DNA of 64,000 nt from an uncultured Bacilli bacterium (GTDB taxonomy: Bacteria; Bacillota_I; Bacilli_A; RF39; UBA660), in the NCBI GenBank assembly GCA_934167875.1, contig CAKPMC010000007.1:1-64000 (forward strand). The letters run 5' to 3'. Positions 62,203 to 64,000 of the stretch are shown one piece after another. Position numbers and translations under genes: made by a program. A model generated the notes under the pieces. The model made no database searches and was not told the origin of the DNA. It worked only from the letters and a program-made list of their open reading frames with translations. Each line of letters opens with the position of its first letter. The stretch's first letter is position 1.

Positions 62203-63759
62203 TTATTTTGCTTCTTCTTGAGCTCTAGTTTCACGAATAACGGTAATCTTAATAGTACCTGGATACTGCATAGTATCTTCTATTTTCTCTTTAATATCAC
62301 GAGCTATTTTATGAGCAGTTAAATCATCAATTTCTTCTGGTTTAACTACAACCCTAAGTTCACGACCAGCTTGTACAGCAAATGTCTTATCAACACCTTC
62401 AATATTATTTCCTATAGCTTCTAACTGTTCAAGTCTCTTAATATAATTTTCTAATGAATCATTTCTAGCACCTGGACGTGATGCAGAAAGGGCATCAGCT
62501 ATAGCTACAATTACCGAAATAACACTAGTAGCTTCACAATCACCATGATGAGATGCAATAGCATTAATTACAACATCAGGTTCTTTATATCTCTTAGCTA
62601 TATCTACACCAATTTCTACATGGCTACCCTCTATTTCATGATCAATAGCTTTACCAATATCATGAAGTAAACCAGCACGCTTAGCTAATGTTACATTTTC
62701 ACCTAATTCACCAGCAATAACACCTGATAAATGGGCAACCTCAATAGAGTGTTGCAATGCATTTTGACCATAACTAGTTCTAAAGTGAAGTTTACCAATT
62801 ATTTCAATAAGTTCAGGATCCACTTTAGTAATTCCTAGTTCAAATAAAGCATTATTTCCATATTCAATAATTTTTGCTTTCATATCTTTACTAACTTTAT
62901 CATATAACTCTTCAATACGAGTTGGATGAATTCTACCATCTTTTAATAAAGTCTCAAGTGTTACTCTAGCAATCTCTCTTCTTAATGGATCAAAACTAGA
63001 TAATACAACAGCTTCTGGAGTATCATCAATAATTAGATCAACACCAGTAATAGCTTCAAGTGTACGTATATTACGTCCTTCTCTACCAATAATTCTACCT
63101 TTTAAATCATCATTTGGTAAAGTTACAGTAGTTATTGTTTGTTCATTAGCTACATCTGATGCAAACTTTTGCATAGAAGAAACAAGTAAATCCTTAGCTT
63201 TCTTATCAACTTCTAACTTCGCTTCGTTTTCACTTTCTTTAATATATGCAGCTATTTCTAAAGACATGGCTTCTTTTACTTTACTCATAACCATTTCTTT
63301 AGCTTTTTCTTTACTTATTCCTGAAATATCTTCAAGTAAATCAAGTTGTTTTTGTTTAATTTCTTCCACTTTAACTTGCTCATCTTGGATTTGTTTTTGT
63401 TTTTCAAATAATTTATTCTCTCTCTCATCCAAAGTAGATTCCCTTTTTTGATAAAGTTCATCACGCTTATCCATATTTTGTTCGCGTAATATTAATCTTT
63501 CTTCAGATTCCTTCAATTCTTGTTTTTTTTCTTTTACTTCCTTATCATAATCTAATTTTAATTTATGAATCTCTTCCTTAGATTCTAAAATAGAATCACG
63601 TTTTAATTTTTCAGCTTCTTTACGAGCTTTCTCTATAATTGTTTCAATTCTTTTATTAGCATTATTTTCCCTAACAGAATTTAAAATAATATTTAAAACA
63701 AAACCAACAATCAATCCAATAACAACTAGTAAAATGGAGATAACTATTTTCATAACCAA
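62203..63759 (-). CDS. rny: Ribonuclease Y
   Basis: 518 residues. N-terminal membrane helix (residues ~5-27), coiled coil (30-170), KH domain (LKGRIIGREGRNIRTLEAITGVDLI) and HD domain (GLLHDIGKAIDHE; ASHHGDCEATS). The endonuclease initiates mRNA decay at the membrane. It may interact functionally with RicA, encoded in this window. AGGA precedes the ATG. Confidence 0.97.
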   Translation of the reverse strand: MVMKIVISILLVVIGLIVGFVLNIILNSVRENNANKRIETIIEKARKEAEKLKRDSILESKEEIHKLKLDYDKEVKEKKQELKESEERLILREQNMDKRDELYQKRESTLDERENKLFEKQKQIQDEQVKVEEIKQKQLDLLEDISGISKEKAKEMVMSKVKEAMSLEIAAYIKESENEAKLEVDKKAKDLLVSSMQKFASDVANEQTITTVTLPNDDLKGRIIGREGRNIRTLEAITGVDLIIDDTPEAVVLSSFDPLRREIARVTLETLLKDGRIHPTRIEELYDKVSKDMKAKIIEYGNNALFELGITKVDPELIEIIGKLHFRTSYGQNALQHSIEVAHLSGVIAGELGENVTLAKRAGLLHDIGKAIDHEIEGSHVEIGVDIAKRYKEPDVVINAIASHHGDCEATSVISVIVAIADALSASRPGARNDSLENYIKRLEQLEAIGNNIEGVDKTFAVQAGRELRVVVKPEEIDDLTAHKIARDIKEKIEDTMQYPGTIKITVIRETRAQEEAK

Positions 63760-63849
63760 TCCTCCATTTCATATATGTTAAATTATCACTTAATCATAAC
63801 ATCTAACTCTATTGTAAATTTAAATAAAAAATAAGTCAAGGAAAAGCAG

Positions 63850-64000
63850 TTAATTACTCTTCATATGAACTTTAAACATATATAAACTAAATATAATTAA
63901 TGAAGTAATGGAAATAGAATATGATATTTTCTGAACTAAAGTACCATCATATGAAATTTCAAAAGTACCTTCAATATTATCCAAATAAACTCTTATCAAA
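63850..64000 (-). CDS. C-terminal end of an unknown membrane protein (partial)
   Basis: The last 49 residues of a protein running off the right edge: a beta-like piece (YLDNIEGTFEISYDGTLVQK) then a hydrophobic terminal helix (ISITSLIIFSLYMFKVH) and KSN. The layout (extracytoplasmic beta domain then last membrane helix) resembles YfhO-type or other large membrane proteins, but too little is visible to decide. Confidence 0.55.
   Translation of the reverse strand, partial: LIRVYLDNIEGTFEISYDGTLVQKISYSISITSLIIFSLYMFKVHMKSN

Overview
The window comes from a very AT-rich, spore-forming, Gram-positive-type bacterium. Evidence for sporulation: cotE, a CotD-type coat protein, spoVS, a spoVAC-spoVAD-spoVAE operon, dacF with a spoIIAA/sigF pair, two YjcZ-type mini-proteins and three collagen-like proteins of the kind found on spore surfaces. 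Gene neighbourhoods resemble Bacilli (miaB-ricA-cotE, ftsY-ylxM-ffh, dacF-spoIIAA-sigF, sufCDSUB). The Rpn-type nuclease, intracellular BspA-like repeats, DUF5011-like surface proteins and AT bias suggest an uncultured, probably gut-associated lineage of Bacilli near the Erysipelotrichia/RF39 groups. That placement is inference. The genetic code is standard: Trp is TGG and TGA acts as a stop.

Layout. 1-5.7 kb: partial Rpn nuclease, cotE, an unknown gene, ricA, miaB, an ankyrin-like protein and hsp20 with a CIRCE operator. 5.7-12.8 kb: a T-box-controlled HD hydrolase-serS operon, TPR and small unknown proteins, spoVS, a Pro/Val-rich membrane protein, an RluA synthase and an rRNA-type methyltransferase. 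12.8-19.9 kb (plus strand): a spore-surface island with a degenerate LysM amidase, a beta-sandwich protein, a SpoIID/PG-binding protein, three collagen-like proteins and a TPR glycosyltransferase; a tRNA-Leu lies inside it on the minus strand. 19.9-37.5 kb: scpAB, an RNHCP protein, spoVA, a 1092-residue BspA-like protein, sigF-spoIIAA (no spoIIAB), a P-type ATPase, dacF, VanY, a YhcG nuclease, pyrimidine phosphorylase, a Cro/CI regulator and a short SSB. 37.6-47 kb: the SUF Fe-S operon with an unknown gene inside it, HIT, TrmL, a thioredoxin-like protein and a U32 protein. 47-54.6 kb: a HipA-like kinase/HIRAN pair, a surface protein, YjcZ peptides, prsA, recX, rpoZ, cotD-like. 54.6-64 kb: the SRP genes ftsY-ylxM-ffh interrupted by a HerA-type ATPase, then RNase J and RNase Y.

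Regulation visible in the sequence: a serine-type T-box, a CIRCE element, a Spo0A box upstream of spoIIAA, and a CATANNNTA motif (like the -10 of mother-cell sporulation sigma factors) 14-33 bases upstream of seven genes, most of them spore-coat or surface genes. Many intrinsic terminators use the last codons and stop codon of the gene as the first arm of the hairpin.

Most notable: the sigF module has lost spoIIAB and the SpoIIAA phospho-serine; a HipA-like kinase is paired with a HIRAN protein; an amidase of the spore island lacks its catalytic Glu; a UGA stop is followed by 36 in-frame, coding-looking codons; and unknown genes are embedded in the cotE, suf and SRP neighbourhoods.
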